From Gorsachius magnificus (taxonomy: Eukaryota > Chordata > Aves > Pelecaniformes > Ardeidae), in NCBI GenBank assembly GCA_034008185.1, contig CM067081.1, positions 29,448,806 through 29,512,805 on the forward strand: a stretch of DNA of 64,000 nt, written 5' to 3'. The notes below the pieces were generated by a model, which saw only the letters and a program-made list of their open reading frames with translations, searched no databases and was not told the DNA's origin. The translations under genes and the position numbers were made by a program. Positions 12,101-24,120 of this stretch are shown here, in pieces. Position 1 is the first letter of the stretch; every line of letters begins with the position of its first letter.

Positions 12101-13719
12101 CATAACACCCAACCTAATTTCAATGTCTCAGTGACTGCCAAGGTCAGGTGAAACACGTCCCTTGTTAGCTGACCAGCTCACACCTAAGCTGAAAGACTCC
12201 CATCAGGATCACATTTCCCAAGACCATGCCGGCAGAGGACTGACTGGATCTTCCTGGTCTAAGGTGACATCTAAACAGCTCACAGGTTCAACAAATACAG
12301 AGCAATCTCATCAGCCATGCAGCACTGTTTTTCTTTCCAAAATGGTGATGTTAGAAATACAAGGCAGGATTCGGTCAACAATATCCCTGGGGCATCTTTG
12401 TTTTATTTCAATGAGCAGTGAACTTCCATGTTGAAACAAAATACGCTGTGTAAAAAAAGAACTGGTCTTTGGGGGAGGGGAAGTCCCAAGAAAGAGCAAA
12501 TGAAGAATAATAAGGATAAATTTAAGAGGAAGGAGAAAATCAGAAAAAGCTGCTAAACGGCTTCTAAATGATTCTACGATAGAAAATACAAGCTGCATTG
12601 CTTTTGCTCTTTCGGTGTCTGCCTCCTCTGCATTTTAATGACAGTTGAGTGTCTAGCCTGACGGGCATTTTTATAAGCCTTCTTTGATTCCTACCTGCAT
12701 ATGTATGCACCCAATTTCCTTTGCAGACCTGGCCTTGAGTGATTTCATTCTAGAATCAGACCTCTGAGGATCCTGCGTCACACCGTAGGTCACTTTTTAC
12801 ATGGGAATTAAAGCCTCAGCAAGCTCTGATAGATGCAGAGGAGAAGACCAACCTAAGTTGCTCCTACTTCTCCTCTGTGCCCCTCTCTCAGCACTCGCTT
12901 CTCCCCAGAGCAGTCAACAGCAGGAGGCTGACTCCACTTAATCAGTGGCAGTTCATCGCCTGCTTTCTCAATGGAGCTGCTGCGGCACAGGCACAGGTCC
13001 TCTTCTGCTGACTCTGCTGTCGGGATGGTAACTTCCAGCCAAGGAATGGAAAAGACATTGGTGGGCTGCAGTAGCTGAAATTGCCACACAGGGTTTCTCT
13101 GGAGGTCATTTGTCAGAGTGGTGATTTAAAAGCCTTGGAAAAGTTCACCCTCTGTGATTTAATATGGCTTTTCCATCTCTAACTTCTGTGGCTCTGAAGA
13201 AAGTGAAAAGGGTGTAAACAGTGCAGCAGAAACCCTTTCCAGTCATCTTTCTATTTTTTTTTTCCTTTCCCATTCACAGCAAACATTCTGGTAAAAAGAC
13301 CCACTAAAACAGAAGAAGCAGATTAAACAATATCCAGAGCTGCGACTGTAAAACTTTCAGTCCTCCACCACCCTGCTGCCCAGCCAAAAGCTGTGGCAAG
13401 GCCAGGATGGACACAGGAGGAAAATGTATTTTTCACCATCTGTTTTGACTCTGCTCGAGGGCTTAGATGACCTGTTGGTAAAAATGCCTGCGTCCTGTCT
13501 CCACAACAGATATATCAGTTGTAAATTATCTGTCCAGTTTTGCCATTGTGAGTAAGGCCCGGTGGGAATTAATGGCACTGCGTTATTGTTGTTGTTGGCG
13601 GAGAGCTTCCAGAAAAACGTAGCTTCCCTGCCTCTGTCTGCTGGGCCCCAAACACTGGTGCTGGAAATATTTCTGTTTGGGGCAGTTCTGTGTTTTGGGA
13701 AGAGGTCGGAGGGGCAGGG
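9168..13719. other. Intergenic, no gene recognised
   Basis: No exon, RNA gene or known repeat was identified. A T-rich tract lies at 10,023-10,046. A 120-codon plus-strand frame at 10,056-10,418 follows it and has no recognisable domain. The stretch at 12,561-12,590 vaguely resembles a CR1 terminus but lacks the adjacent conserved block, so it is not called. Confidence 0.45.
10023..10046. repeat. Poly-T tract
   Basis: This is a long T run interrupted by CCC at 10,030-10,032. It could be the poly(A) tail of an old minus-strand retrocopy, but no parent transcript is recognisable in the flank, so it is listed as low complexity. Confidence 0.8.
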
Positions 13720-14240
13720 GTGCAGAGCGCTCTGGTGGGTGCCCCACACTGGCGCGGGCAGGGGCCTGCCCGTCCCACCACCGCCTCGCCACCTCGCCAC
13801 TCGGCGTCCCGTGACATGCGGCGGGGGCCGGGGGTCGGAGGGGGAGAGTGGGGCAATTTGTAGTCATGTTACATTTCCTACTTCCAAACTCTGTTTTTAC
13901 AACTATTGGCCTCGCCTGCCCCAGGAGCTCTGGCCTCCGCAGCGGGCTGTGTTGTTTCATTTCTGTCAGGAGTGGGTCTTTTCTCTTTGCTCCTGCAGGA
14001 AGGCTTTTGTTTCATGTCTTTCCTCCCCTGCCGCACGCTGTGCCGGCCCGGCAGCCTGCCACGTGCTCGAGGGCCTCCTTTCCGCTCCTCTCCCCTACGC
14101 CGCCGCAGCCTCCCGCTCTGCTCCCCCTGCAAACACTCATTAGGTGCCTTGGGCGCAGATGCTGGGGGCCCGCTCCTGTGTTTGACCGCAGCGCCTTGTG
14201 TGATAAGAGGGTGGACACCTGGACGATGGCCAGTCCAAGC
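13720..14240. promoter_or_regulatory. CpG-rich block, candidate CpG island
   Basis: This is visibly the most CpG-dense part of the window. I count about 14 CpGs between 13,727 and 13,838, and a similar cluster at 14,030-14,225, in DNA that is otherwise CpG-poor. Vertebrate CpG islands usually mark promoters. Overlapping frames of 95-193 codons on both strands are expected from the low stop-codon frequency in GC-rich DNA and show no known domain, so none is called as a gene. There is no clear first exon or coding start. If it is a promoter, it could serve a non-coding RNA or a gene outside the window. Confidence 0.45.
13823..13853 (+). other. G-quadruplex-capable G-tract cluster
   Basis: Four runs of four to five guanines (13,823-13,827; 13,830-13,834; 13,840-13,844; 13,850-13,853) are separated by short loops. 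This satisfies the usual G4 pattern. It lies inside the CpG-rich block, a common promoter-proximal arrangement. Confidence 0.7.
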
Positions 14241-14884
14241 ATTACGGCCCTCTCTCTTACGCTGTTTACTTTTGTGACAGTTTCTCCTTTTGGTTCTCAT
14301 GTCTGCAATGTTGATCTAGGAGGGTGGCCATCTGGATTCCTGCCTCCACCGCTAGCTGCGGCTTGGTCTCCACCTCCTCACTTCTCCTCCAACTGATTTT
14401 AACAAGTTTGCCTCTGGCTGCCCCCCGTGGCAGGGCTTACCACGGCCAGGGGCACCCAGATTTCATTTCTCACCCTTACTTTTTGCCCTTCTCGGGTTAG
14501 GCTGACCACAAGGAGCACACAGGAGCCATCTCAGCTCTGTGCCACAGCAGCAGATTACAACCAAATCAAGACTAACCCTCAGCTGGTAATGAACGGACAC
14601 CCATCTAACCCTCAGCCCAGAAAGGGGCACAGCTTATCGTAAGGGATGGGAAAGGAATGCACAGATTCACTTTATTATGAGGATTTCCATCCATCAGGAG
14701 ACCCTGACTGGGGCTCTCCGGTGGCTTTTCCCCTCAGAACCACTGCCTCAGTCTCACAAAGGGTTTGAGCAGCATAAAAGTGTCTGAGCACAAAAGTGTC
14801 TGACCTCACCCAGGACCCCAGGGTGTAGGGTATCTTCAGAAATCATTGCAGCAAGTCAAGAAAGCAGAGAAAAGTCTGCATGAC

Positions 14885-14931
14885 TTTTTTCTTTTTTTTT
14901 TTTTAATAATTTTTTTTTTTTGCCAGAAATT
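14885..14931. repeat. T-rich low-complexity tract
   Basis: T runs broken by one C and by AATAA. No retrocopy body was recognised beside it. Confidence 0.85.
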
Positions 14932-15162
14932 CGTCTCAGGAGAAAGAAGCAGCCTTTCAGCCCGCCAGCTCCAGCTATTCTCCTCAGTCCTCAGCTGGCC
15001 TCTCCACTCATTTTGCTGCCAGGGTCCTGTGCTCCCAGGAAGCACTGGTGGTATGTCTGCAGCACAGCATGGATACGATGCAAATATCCGCGCTGACTGG
15101 GACCGAGCGGAGAGCTGCAACCCACGAAAGTGTAGCTCTATCAGCGTGGCTCCCTGCCCAGC

Positions 15163-15193
15163 CTAATTAGACCTGCCAAGAAAGGCTAATTAG
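15163..15193. promoter_or_regulatory. Two identical CTAATTAG palindromes
   Basis: The palindrome CTAATTAG occurs at 15,163-15,170 and 15,186-15,193, that is 23 bp apart. TAATTA is the core recognised by many homeodomain proteins. Paired sites in a gene-free region are compatible with an enhancer, but conservation was not tested. Confidence 0.3.
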
Positions 15194-16134
15194 CTAGGCT
15201 CAGTGCCACACTGATGTGACTATAATGCTTTCAAGAACCAGCAAGTATCATGTGCAGCTCGCTTTCGCACAGAGATCCAATGTGAAGCTGAACAGACGGA
15301 GTATACATTCACAGGGCTTCCCCCTCCAGCGTGAGCACCCTGAAGTGGTAAGACCCAATTGCACACAGCAGCGTTCATTTGGGTGGTAAGGGGGCTTACA
15401 GCCCAACCTCTGTGAATTAAGCACCGCGACGCCCGTGGTGAGATGAAGTGCCTTTGCCAGAGGGGAAAAACGGAGTGTACAAAATGCGAGCCGCTCTCTG
15501 GAGTTCACAGAGGGAACCCGTGGCCAGGCTCATCTTGCAGCTCAGCCTGCCTGCCTCGCCCTTCCCTGCCCACAAAACCGGCCTGCCCGCCTGCCCAGCG
15601 GCACTTGGCTGCCTTCCCCTCCCCTGTGCCACAGCCTTGGCCACTCTGTCATGGCTCACTCACAGAGGACAGCTCCCAAACGTGCTTTGGACCCTTCTCA
15701 GGCCTTTCCAACCATCCCTTCCCCGCCTTGAGGAACAGTCACACTTTGTATTTTTCCCCTGACCTTTGTTGCCACGTAAAATGCCATCCGCAGCCTTGCA
15801 CACTTTGGGGGGACGCTGGCTGCCCGCGGGAGGGCAGCGGTTCCATCATGTCTGCGGTTCCCCACAGCCGTAGGAGGGTGGAGAAATTTGCTCTTAAAGT
15901 GCGTAAGAAGGTAGTGAATCATAGGAGCAGCAAGCTCTTGTTTACCAACACCTCGCTCCGTAAAGATTTCTTTAACACAGTAATTTGTGAGATAGCCAAA
16001 GTCTGGCTTCCAGTTGAGACAAGCTCGGCACTGTGCTCGGCTCAGGGAAAGGTTCCTCTTGGCTGATGTGGTGGGGACACTGTCCATGGACCATGATGGC
16101 CCCAGCTCCTCCCGTGGATAGGATCTTGTGTGGG

Positions 16135-16160
16135 ACAGATACACATACACACACACACAG
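16135..16160. repeat. CA dinucleotide microsatellite (short)
   Basis: An imperfect CA array of about a dozen dinucleotides with one interrupting T, followed by AGAG. Confidence 0.85.
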
Positions 16161-19100
16161 AGTAACAGACACAGATGGACTCTTGCTACTAGAGGAAGGG
16201 CTCCAAAAATTGTCCGTTTCCTTCCCAGGTATGGCTGACAGCCTGGCAGGGGTAAAATAAATGAGAAGGAGCTTATGGAGGTAGTAATATTCCTACTGCT
16301 GAACCATCACGTGGAAGTACAGCGAGAGGAAAGCATGGGTTACACAGGCTGGAATACTGTGGCATGCATTACGGTGCTGCATAATCCACACAAGCATAAC
16401 AGCAACTCGTTACCCTAACTGAAGGCTATGGTGTAATTAGCTTAATTATAATGCCACCGGCTGAATTCACTTGAGAAGTATGCCATTCTCCGTGCCCTAC
16501 AGGGTAATGCATAATCCCAAATACTTCATCTCTTGAAAATGAGCTCTGAGATACGTTCGGGCTGCAGCACAGTCCCACAGCCAGGCTTTTGCTTAATGCT
16601 ATTTTTCCCCAGCTGGCCAGAGGATTCGGCTACAGTTGGTGCCCACAGATGCATTTACTCACTTTATCAATTGTGGGGAGAGATTCTGATACTTTCTTTC
16701 AGGGATGGAGCTGCATTTCACTCTACCACACTTGCAGAAGCCACAGGCTGCAGGGACTTCTAGGGGACTGTCCCAGTAGATATTAATGTCAAAGTGTTAA
16801 CTTCATGGCTGCTGACCAGGCCAGCTAAAACAGCTAAGTACAATATACAATTGTTTCCCACATACCCACCCACATCTGCACACCATATAGCCTGCACCTC
16901 AAACGCAGTCATCCTGCTTTTTGGGGGACAAAGCCACGTGCTTAGTAAGACAGCACACTTTATTGGGTGCAGATCTAAAATCAGGAGTGGGTTGGGGACA
17001 CAGCTCGGGTGCCAGTGGCAGCAGGGCCACAAGCACCAGCCACGGCCCACGCACAGGGCACAGCCCCATCCTTCCCAAAGGGTGCAAAATGAGCCCAGAT
17101 CCTAGATGCTATCCTGCTCCATCCAGGGTGGCTTCAAGACCTGATCAACCTTAATCCCATACTGGACCTATACCAATCTCTAGTTTTCATCTTCAGCTCT
17201 AGTCCTTCATCACCTTCCCCTCCACACATGCACCATCCTGTGAAAATTCACCTCACTTCCCAGAAAAATTAATTCCCAAGATTTTTTCCTAAAGAGCAGT
17301 AGGAAAAACTGGCTTTTGATTTCAGCACAGCAAGCCTACAATTACAAAAAATGTTTTGGGTTGACGGGAAATGAAACTGTATTTTCTTGGTAAAACAATA
17401 AAACCCCAAAATTCCACTTTGGATCAAGCAAAGTGCTTGGTTCGACCTGAAACAAAACACTTCATTTTAGTGTTTAAACTTTTCACCCCTTTTTATTTAT
17501 TGCAGGCAGGAAAACCTCAAAACAAAAACAAATGTTTTGAACTGAAAAGCTGAGCTGTTTCACTTTGAAATCATCACGCTACATTGACTGCAATTTCTCA
17601 GAATCACCCCCTTTGTCTTTGGCTGAAACTTCTAGATTTCGGGTTTAATTCACAAAAAGTTTTGCACAGCACAAAACAGCTTCCCAAGGATTTCACCTGG
17701 CCCCACTTGCCTATTGTTTGAAATCGCACGCCTGAAAAAATTTGAAATAATGCTGTTATTTTGCCAACAGCTTTCTTAATACCAATGCCCTCTCAAAACC
17801 AGGTCATTCCCAATAATATATTGCTCTTCTTTTCATAATACCTCATGCAGGGGATGAAAGAGAGAAGGGGTGTTGCCTTTGGTTTGGTCCTGATGTGGCC
17901 TGAAGGCAGGGCCAAAGAGCAAATGTCGACCTCTGACGCACTGCAGGCTGCAGCCAGGGTGCAGCGGGTGAGCTGCACGCCATGCCGCTTCGCACTGGGC
18001 ATGTGGCAAGTGGGGCCCTGCTAAGCGGTGCTGGGAACTGGGTGCATCTGGGAACCATCTCCAGACTTAGGTCCAGGAAAAAAGGAGCTGCTCACCCAGC
18101 CCGCTTTTGTCTTCCACTGCTCATCAGCCAGCGGGGAAGTTTTAACCATGTATTGGGTTTATTGGCCTTAAATCTGTCTCCAGGTTTTGTCTGTTAGAAA
18201 GAGAGGGAAAGCAGCCTCTTGAGATGTTTTATTATTTCCATTTCTAATTTCATATGAAAAAGCAGAACAGGGAATAGATTTGGCCTTTGACCCTAAAAGA
18301 GTTTGGGGCAAAGATTCCATCTGTTCTGCATTTTCGCTGGACCTATTCACCATTTCTGGTAACATCTGGATACTCCAATGCTTTAAACAGTGGAAACAGC
18401 CTTCAACACAGATCTCTCTGCCTCTAAGCAAAAATGGGGCTTCCTCATTGTTATACCTCTGCAGAATCACCCAGTTTATAAAACACACGTTAAACACCCT
18501 GGTCATAGGCAGACATGCAACAGAATAAGAGGTTAAAAGGGAGGAGGAGAAGTGAAAGAGTTAAAAAAAAATGCTATAGTCTCTCCCAGTGTTTCCTTGG
18601 GTGGAGTGTGTAAAGGTTAACGATTTCTAAATATTCAGGAGTAATAAATGTTCTAAGTAGTTTTCTGGCGGTACCTCATGTTCCCAGAGAAACAAATGTT
18701 TCAGGGATATGCACCATTTCAGAAGAATGTGACAGAGAGAAAGAGAGATTTATTTTAAAAACTTGAGATATCTGTCTCATCACTGATAATAAAGGTGCAG
18801 GCTCTTTCCATCCAGAAATACCACCAGCTAAAAAATGAAGAACACAGTGCCTTAGGCTTTGTGTTTCACCAGTGAAGGGCTTAAAATTACATTATACGAA
18901 GTTTTTCTGTTTCCTCCATATATATCTTCAAAATTCTCCATTTCCCCATAGAGCCTTTCTCCTTCAAGTCATTTTGGCAGCACACTGGGTGTTATTTCAT
19001 TCAACCAAGAAGATATCAGCTGAAAGGATCAAACGGGAGTGAAAAATCTCGAGGACATTTGAAATGTGGTCACTCCTGTCCCCAGTTACAGGGCTGGGGT

Positions 19101-22100
19101 GGAACTTTTTTGAGAAGTTAACTGTCTTTTCAGCTATCCCACTGCCAAGCCTGGGTGAAACCAGTCCGTCACTGAAGAAGCTACAGAAGGAGTGAAACAC
19201 AGAAGATGTCCCCAGACTGAGTTATAGCAAATATTTTTTCTTGCTTTCTTGACAAAAGGGAAGATGACTCATCTCTTGTATACCTTTTACCTCAGGAGCA
19301 GAGTAAAGAAGGGGCCAAGGAGCGTGGGAGGTCAGGTTAAGGCCTGGGATGGAGAGCAGCACTGGCTGTCCTTCTTCCCCTACTTTTGGATGTGAGGCAG
19401 AAAACGGGAAAGGAAAAGGGATGTTGCCTGTGGCCAAGATAAACATCGGTAACATGATTCGTAGGTGGTGATACAGCAGCAGTAGGAAGCAGGACACAAG
19501 GGCACAAGTGTAGAGCAGCTCCAGGGAGAAAGGGCAGAGCAAGGTTCACCTCCCACGAAACAGGAGCAGGAGCAATGCGAGTGTGGGTTGCAATAGGAAG
19601 CTCAGGACCTGGCTGAGATTATAGGAGAGGTGCGAGTGAGTATACGCATTTATTTATTTTAATCTGGCTGAAACCTGGGCATTTGACTAATGGAAAATCC
19701 ACAGCCAGAGAGCTGATGGTTTGGCATTTTCACAGCACATACCCTTGCTGAGTGAGTAGGAGCTGGTGACCATGCTTGCATTACAGGCAGGGATGCTATC
19801 TGATAACAAGCCCTTCTCAACCATGAGCAAGCAAGACTGGGGTTTCTTACATGGCATGTGGCTGCAAGGAGGAAAGGCCTTCAGAAGATTCAGGGAAACC
19901 TGTATTAAGTCACTGTGGTTAGTGATGCAAATACAGGAGAGCCCAAGCTAGATTAGTATCCACAGAGAAGGACCCACACTACCCCCTACACATCAAATCT
20001 TAGCTTCTTATCTGCCAGTTCCAGGCTTTTACTCACCTCTAAGTGCACTTACACTGTACACTACAGCACGTGAAGGATCGACCTAGTTGGGTGCTAAGTA
20101 CTGTGATGCTGATCTGCTTGGGTACATACTGCACTACAGGTGTAACAGCTCCCCTGGCTCCACAGACATCCCTTTAGGTCACGCTGAGTTCACCCAGCTG
20201 CTGCTGGAAAACCCTTGGCTGAGGATTTAGTGAAATATCAAAGGACCAAACCCTTACCTGTTGCTGGTATGGCAGCAGGAGCAGCGGGGGATGCCAGCCA
20301 GCCAGCTCCCACCTGCAGCTCCAGGGTCTTCTCGTGGCAAGAGAACCAACAACTGCTTTCAAGGAGGTTTGCTGGGACAACAACTCTACCTACGACCTCA
20401 CAAACCCCTCAGAAATCATGACTAAAGACAAGTCCTTATATTGCATGGACTTTTAGAAGAAACTGGGTGATTGGCACTGAAATGAGTGGGGTGGGATGAA
20501 CCCTTACCTGCGCGATCCACGGAGAATGGGCTGCTAGAACAAGCCCATAGCCGAGTGCTCTGAGCACACCTCTCTTGGGTAACAGCTGGGCTGAGGTCCA
20601 AGGAATCTGTAGAAAACATGCTCAGGACTGCTCAGCCAATTAATCTTTTGTAACTTGTGGGGGGAAAAAAATGGCATGTGATCATGTAATTAATGGTTGG
20701 CTTCTAAGGTGTGTGTGCTAATTAAGGTTCGGGCCTACAGTTGCCCAGCAACTGTGTTTGCAGCATTTTCTAGCACTGAAATACTTGACTTTACGGCCTG
20801 AATAAATGTTCTCTCAGGCCATTTTGTGTGTCAGTATTCCTCAACCGAAAAGGAAAGGAGCAGACAGAACAGGCAGACGGCATCCTAGAGCACCCTCTGT
20901 CCATGTTGGCCAGGACAGGTGGGACCTCTTGCTCTCCTGTCCAGACCCCTGCTGCGAGGGCCGATAGAAAGTAGTAGCAGATTGTTGCATCCTCCAAAAA
21001 CTTGTGCTGCTGGAAGGATGAAGTGTGTCCGCTGTGTTTTGCAGACTGTAGCTGGTAGCAGAAGAATGGCAGTAGCAAGAGTTTGGAGGTCTCTTCCCAA
21101 CACTGCAGCAGAGCCTGCTCCAGAACAGCAACCTTCTGCCCCAGTCTCTCCAGACTTGGTTCTCTCTTCCCCATCGCTTTCAGCCTGTCACTGTAATGGG
21201 CTTTCTTCTCCTCCCTGCTGGTTTCTCTCAGCCCTCTGCCAATTTACTGCTTGTCTCCCTTCCACACATCCCTCTTCTTCAATGCCTAAGCATCAGCAAA
21301 CACAGGGGACCACAGTGAGTACCAAAAGAAAGCAGGAAACACCCAGAGGGCCCCATGATTACCCTGGCATATATCGTGCCCAGGATTGCAGGGAAACATG
21401 TGTTCAGCCCCTGCTTCTATGGGGTAGACACGCTCTGAGCGGTCGGAGTCCTTTGCTGCCAGCAGTCTACAAACCATTTTTCAAAGGCTTATAACTTGGC
21501 TAAATTTGGGTAGATTTTCCTGGATGCAGCAAATGGTATATTCCTGTTTCAGAGGCCTCCTCCTGCCAAATTTCAGACATTTTCCTCTTCTTTTGGGGGA
21601 ATGTAAGCACTTCAGGAAGAAAAAGTTCACCAGGATATAATACAGGGACAGTTTTCCCTTAAACTCTCAGAAGTGCTTGGAACAGTCTGGCAATAGCTCA
21701 GACCGACACTCACTCAGCATGGAAAAGATCAACTTAAAATGTAAAAGCCCAACGATGTTACAAAATCAAATAAGAACATGCACGATAATGGGCAATGTGA
21801 AAGTAGTTGGGCATCGATGTCAAGGTACCAACACTCAAGATATTACCAACTTCGTTCAGGTTAAACTAAAATGTATCAGGTGGAATGGGAACTGGCGATT
21901 TTATACTGTCTAAAATCTGATGGATGGATCTGTTAATATATTGACAAAGAGAGCAGGTAACTTCTCCCCAGATTTCACTTTCATTCTCTATGTAATTTAC
22001 TGAAGTTTTAATCAAAAAGAGACACTTTTCTCACGAAAAACCCTGAACATCCAGAGCAACCAGTCCCCCCAGTCCCCATGCTGGGCCACAGCCAGGGATG

Positions 22101-24101
22101 TACCAGCACTGTGGCTCCCAGGAACAGGCACATGCCAGAGGGCGAGTTTCTGGTGTCATTTTTCTTGTGTCATTCACTGACAGTCCTTAGCAGCCTCCAG
22201 AGAAGTTTACCCAACACCATCGCACCGTGACACTGAGCTACAACAAACTGTCCCCAAACAAGAGAAACAGAGAAAGTGCTGGCAGTGCCAGCCACCTTTA
22301 GGCTCCCTTCCAGTCTCTGTCTTTAATTTAGGATTTCTGACAGGTGAGAGGAAGATGCTGGAACCTAGTTTAGATGTGCAGAGTTTTAGGCTACAGTTTA
22401 AATGCCCTTCAATTTTTCTCATCCCTGGTTAACACCACAGACTGATAGCCCTCTACTGTATTATTTAAGCCATTCACTGAAGACAGAACAAAAGGCTATC
22501 AGATCCATCTGACTATTTGTTTATATCATTATGTCATATATATTGTATCATCATTATAGCATACAAATATGTGAAAGACAGTGTGCCTGGTAATCGTGAC
22601 AACGTAACGGCAAATTGCCCATGAGCCACGCAGCTAAGATTTTACATGTACAGAGGCTTGTGTGAACCAAGTTCCAATACTTCTCAGCAAAACCACCGCA
22701 AAGCTTTCACAGACTTTGAACTGGAAATCCACTGTGAGAAATTAATGTCGGGAATTTTTTTTCTCCCTTCTTCTATAGCGTTCTTGGTGCTTCCCCGGCT
22801 TGAACAAAGTACAATCTGTACTTATTTTTGTTGTTGAGATGTACTTATTGATGTTGTCTGTCAGACTGCTCATTTGAAAGAACATTCCCATGTTTAAAAA
22901 AAACCAACAAAAACCCCAGATAATTCATAATTATGCCATTCAACTCCAGCCATCTACTATTTAAATTGGAAATTTTATGCAGCCTGATTTAATGGAAACT
23001 CAACATTTTGGGTTACAGAATGGAAAATTTTACCATCAACAAGCTGAATATGATTTTGCAAAATTTCACTTAGTCTGAAGCTATCAGCCATCACTTCTCC
23101 AGTTAAGAATATAATTGGATTGTGCAAATGTTTTCAAATGACACAGGATTCACTGCTGGATATAGCCAAGAAATACAACATGTCTTCTTTAAAGAAAATT
23201 GCTTTTCTATGTGTTCAGAGGCTTGGGGGAGGGTTTTTTAAGGCTGGATGGGAGAACTTTAAAAAAACATTTTAAGTTTGAAATCCTCTTCAACTTTTCA
23301 CAAATGTGATGAAAATGTGTTTTAGCAGTTATGGCATGTCTGCATCTTTTACCACTGAGTACACCAGAATGTTAACGAGCCCTAATATGTATGTTTGACT
23401 GTATGCTTGCTGGTTACATGCTGAAATGTCATTGTTCACTCAGAGTGGGCAGTCATTTATTCTGAGACCCTTTCATTCCCATAGGACAGTCTGCTGGAAA
23501 TACCTGAGGTCATCTCTTGCTTCTGTTCATATGCCTTAGTTAACTCTATTGGCTTCTCAAAAGTTGTAATCCTAAAGAATCTGTGAATACAGAAAGGCTG
23601 AAATTTGCTGTGTGTATGAATCTAAGTCCCATAAATCTCACCCATAGCCAGTCAAATCCTCATTCCTTTTTTAATGAAGAGGAAATTCAAGACCTCCAAA
23701 TTGTATTTAAACCATCTTTTGATAAGGGAAGTGCTCTTGGAACTGCAAACTTCTCTCTTTCTTTCTCCCCCATGATGGAAGCCTAAATTTTCAAACATCC
23801 AAAATCATTGGGATAAGTTTTGTTCTTAAACAAGTGCATACTTTGGCTTCAGTGTGGTTACTTATCTGGGTGAAACTACAGTCAAGCTCAAGCATCTGCT
23901 TGAGCTGGACCAAAACCTATGATGAGGAATATGGACATAACTTCTATATGCAATGCACATATATCTACCTATCCTTTGCAGGAAAAGGTACCAGGACCCC
24001 ACTCCTTTATTTCTTCTACTGGCTCCTGTACCCAGATGTGCTATCCATGAAAGTGCAGGTCTTCCTGTACAGCAGGAAGAGCAAGTCCCAATCAACATGG
24101 G

Positions 24102-24120
24102 ATGCAAATGGGATGCAAAT
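24102..24120 (+). promoter_or_regulatory. Tandem octamer (ATGCAAAT) motifs
   Basis: Two perfect ATGCAAAT octamers (24,102-24,109 and 24,113-24,120) sit 11 bp apart, about one helical turn, within a tandemly repeated GGGATGCAAAT unit. The octamer is the classical POU-factor (Oct) site. The function is inferred from the motif only. Confidence 0.35.

Larger units (their letters stand above)
14241..16420. other. Intergenic with long open frame but no recognised gene
   Basis: This stretch contains a T/A-rich tract (14,885-14,931), a pair of TAATTA sites (15,163-15,193), and a short CA repeat (16,135-16,160). The plus-strand frame at 15,443-16,066 (207 codons) is the longest one not explained by a transposon. 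Its Pro/Ser/Cys-rich composition matches its GC-rich DNA and no domain is visible. Confidence 0.4.

Noticed and set aside
12561..12590. AATGATTCTACGATAGAAAA resembling a CR1 terminus
   Set aside because: The diagnostic CCTTCCAACC block is absent next to it, so the match is likely chance.
13530..13550. GTCCAGTTTTGCCATTGTGA resembling the start of miR-145
   Set aside because: Only the first ten bases match; the rest differs and no hairpin is evident.
13562..14396. Overlapping open frames of 95-193 codons on both strands
   Set aside because: They lie in the CpG-rich block where stop codons are scarce, overlap each other in several frames, and show no domain or splice structure.
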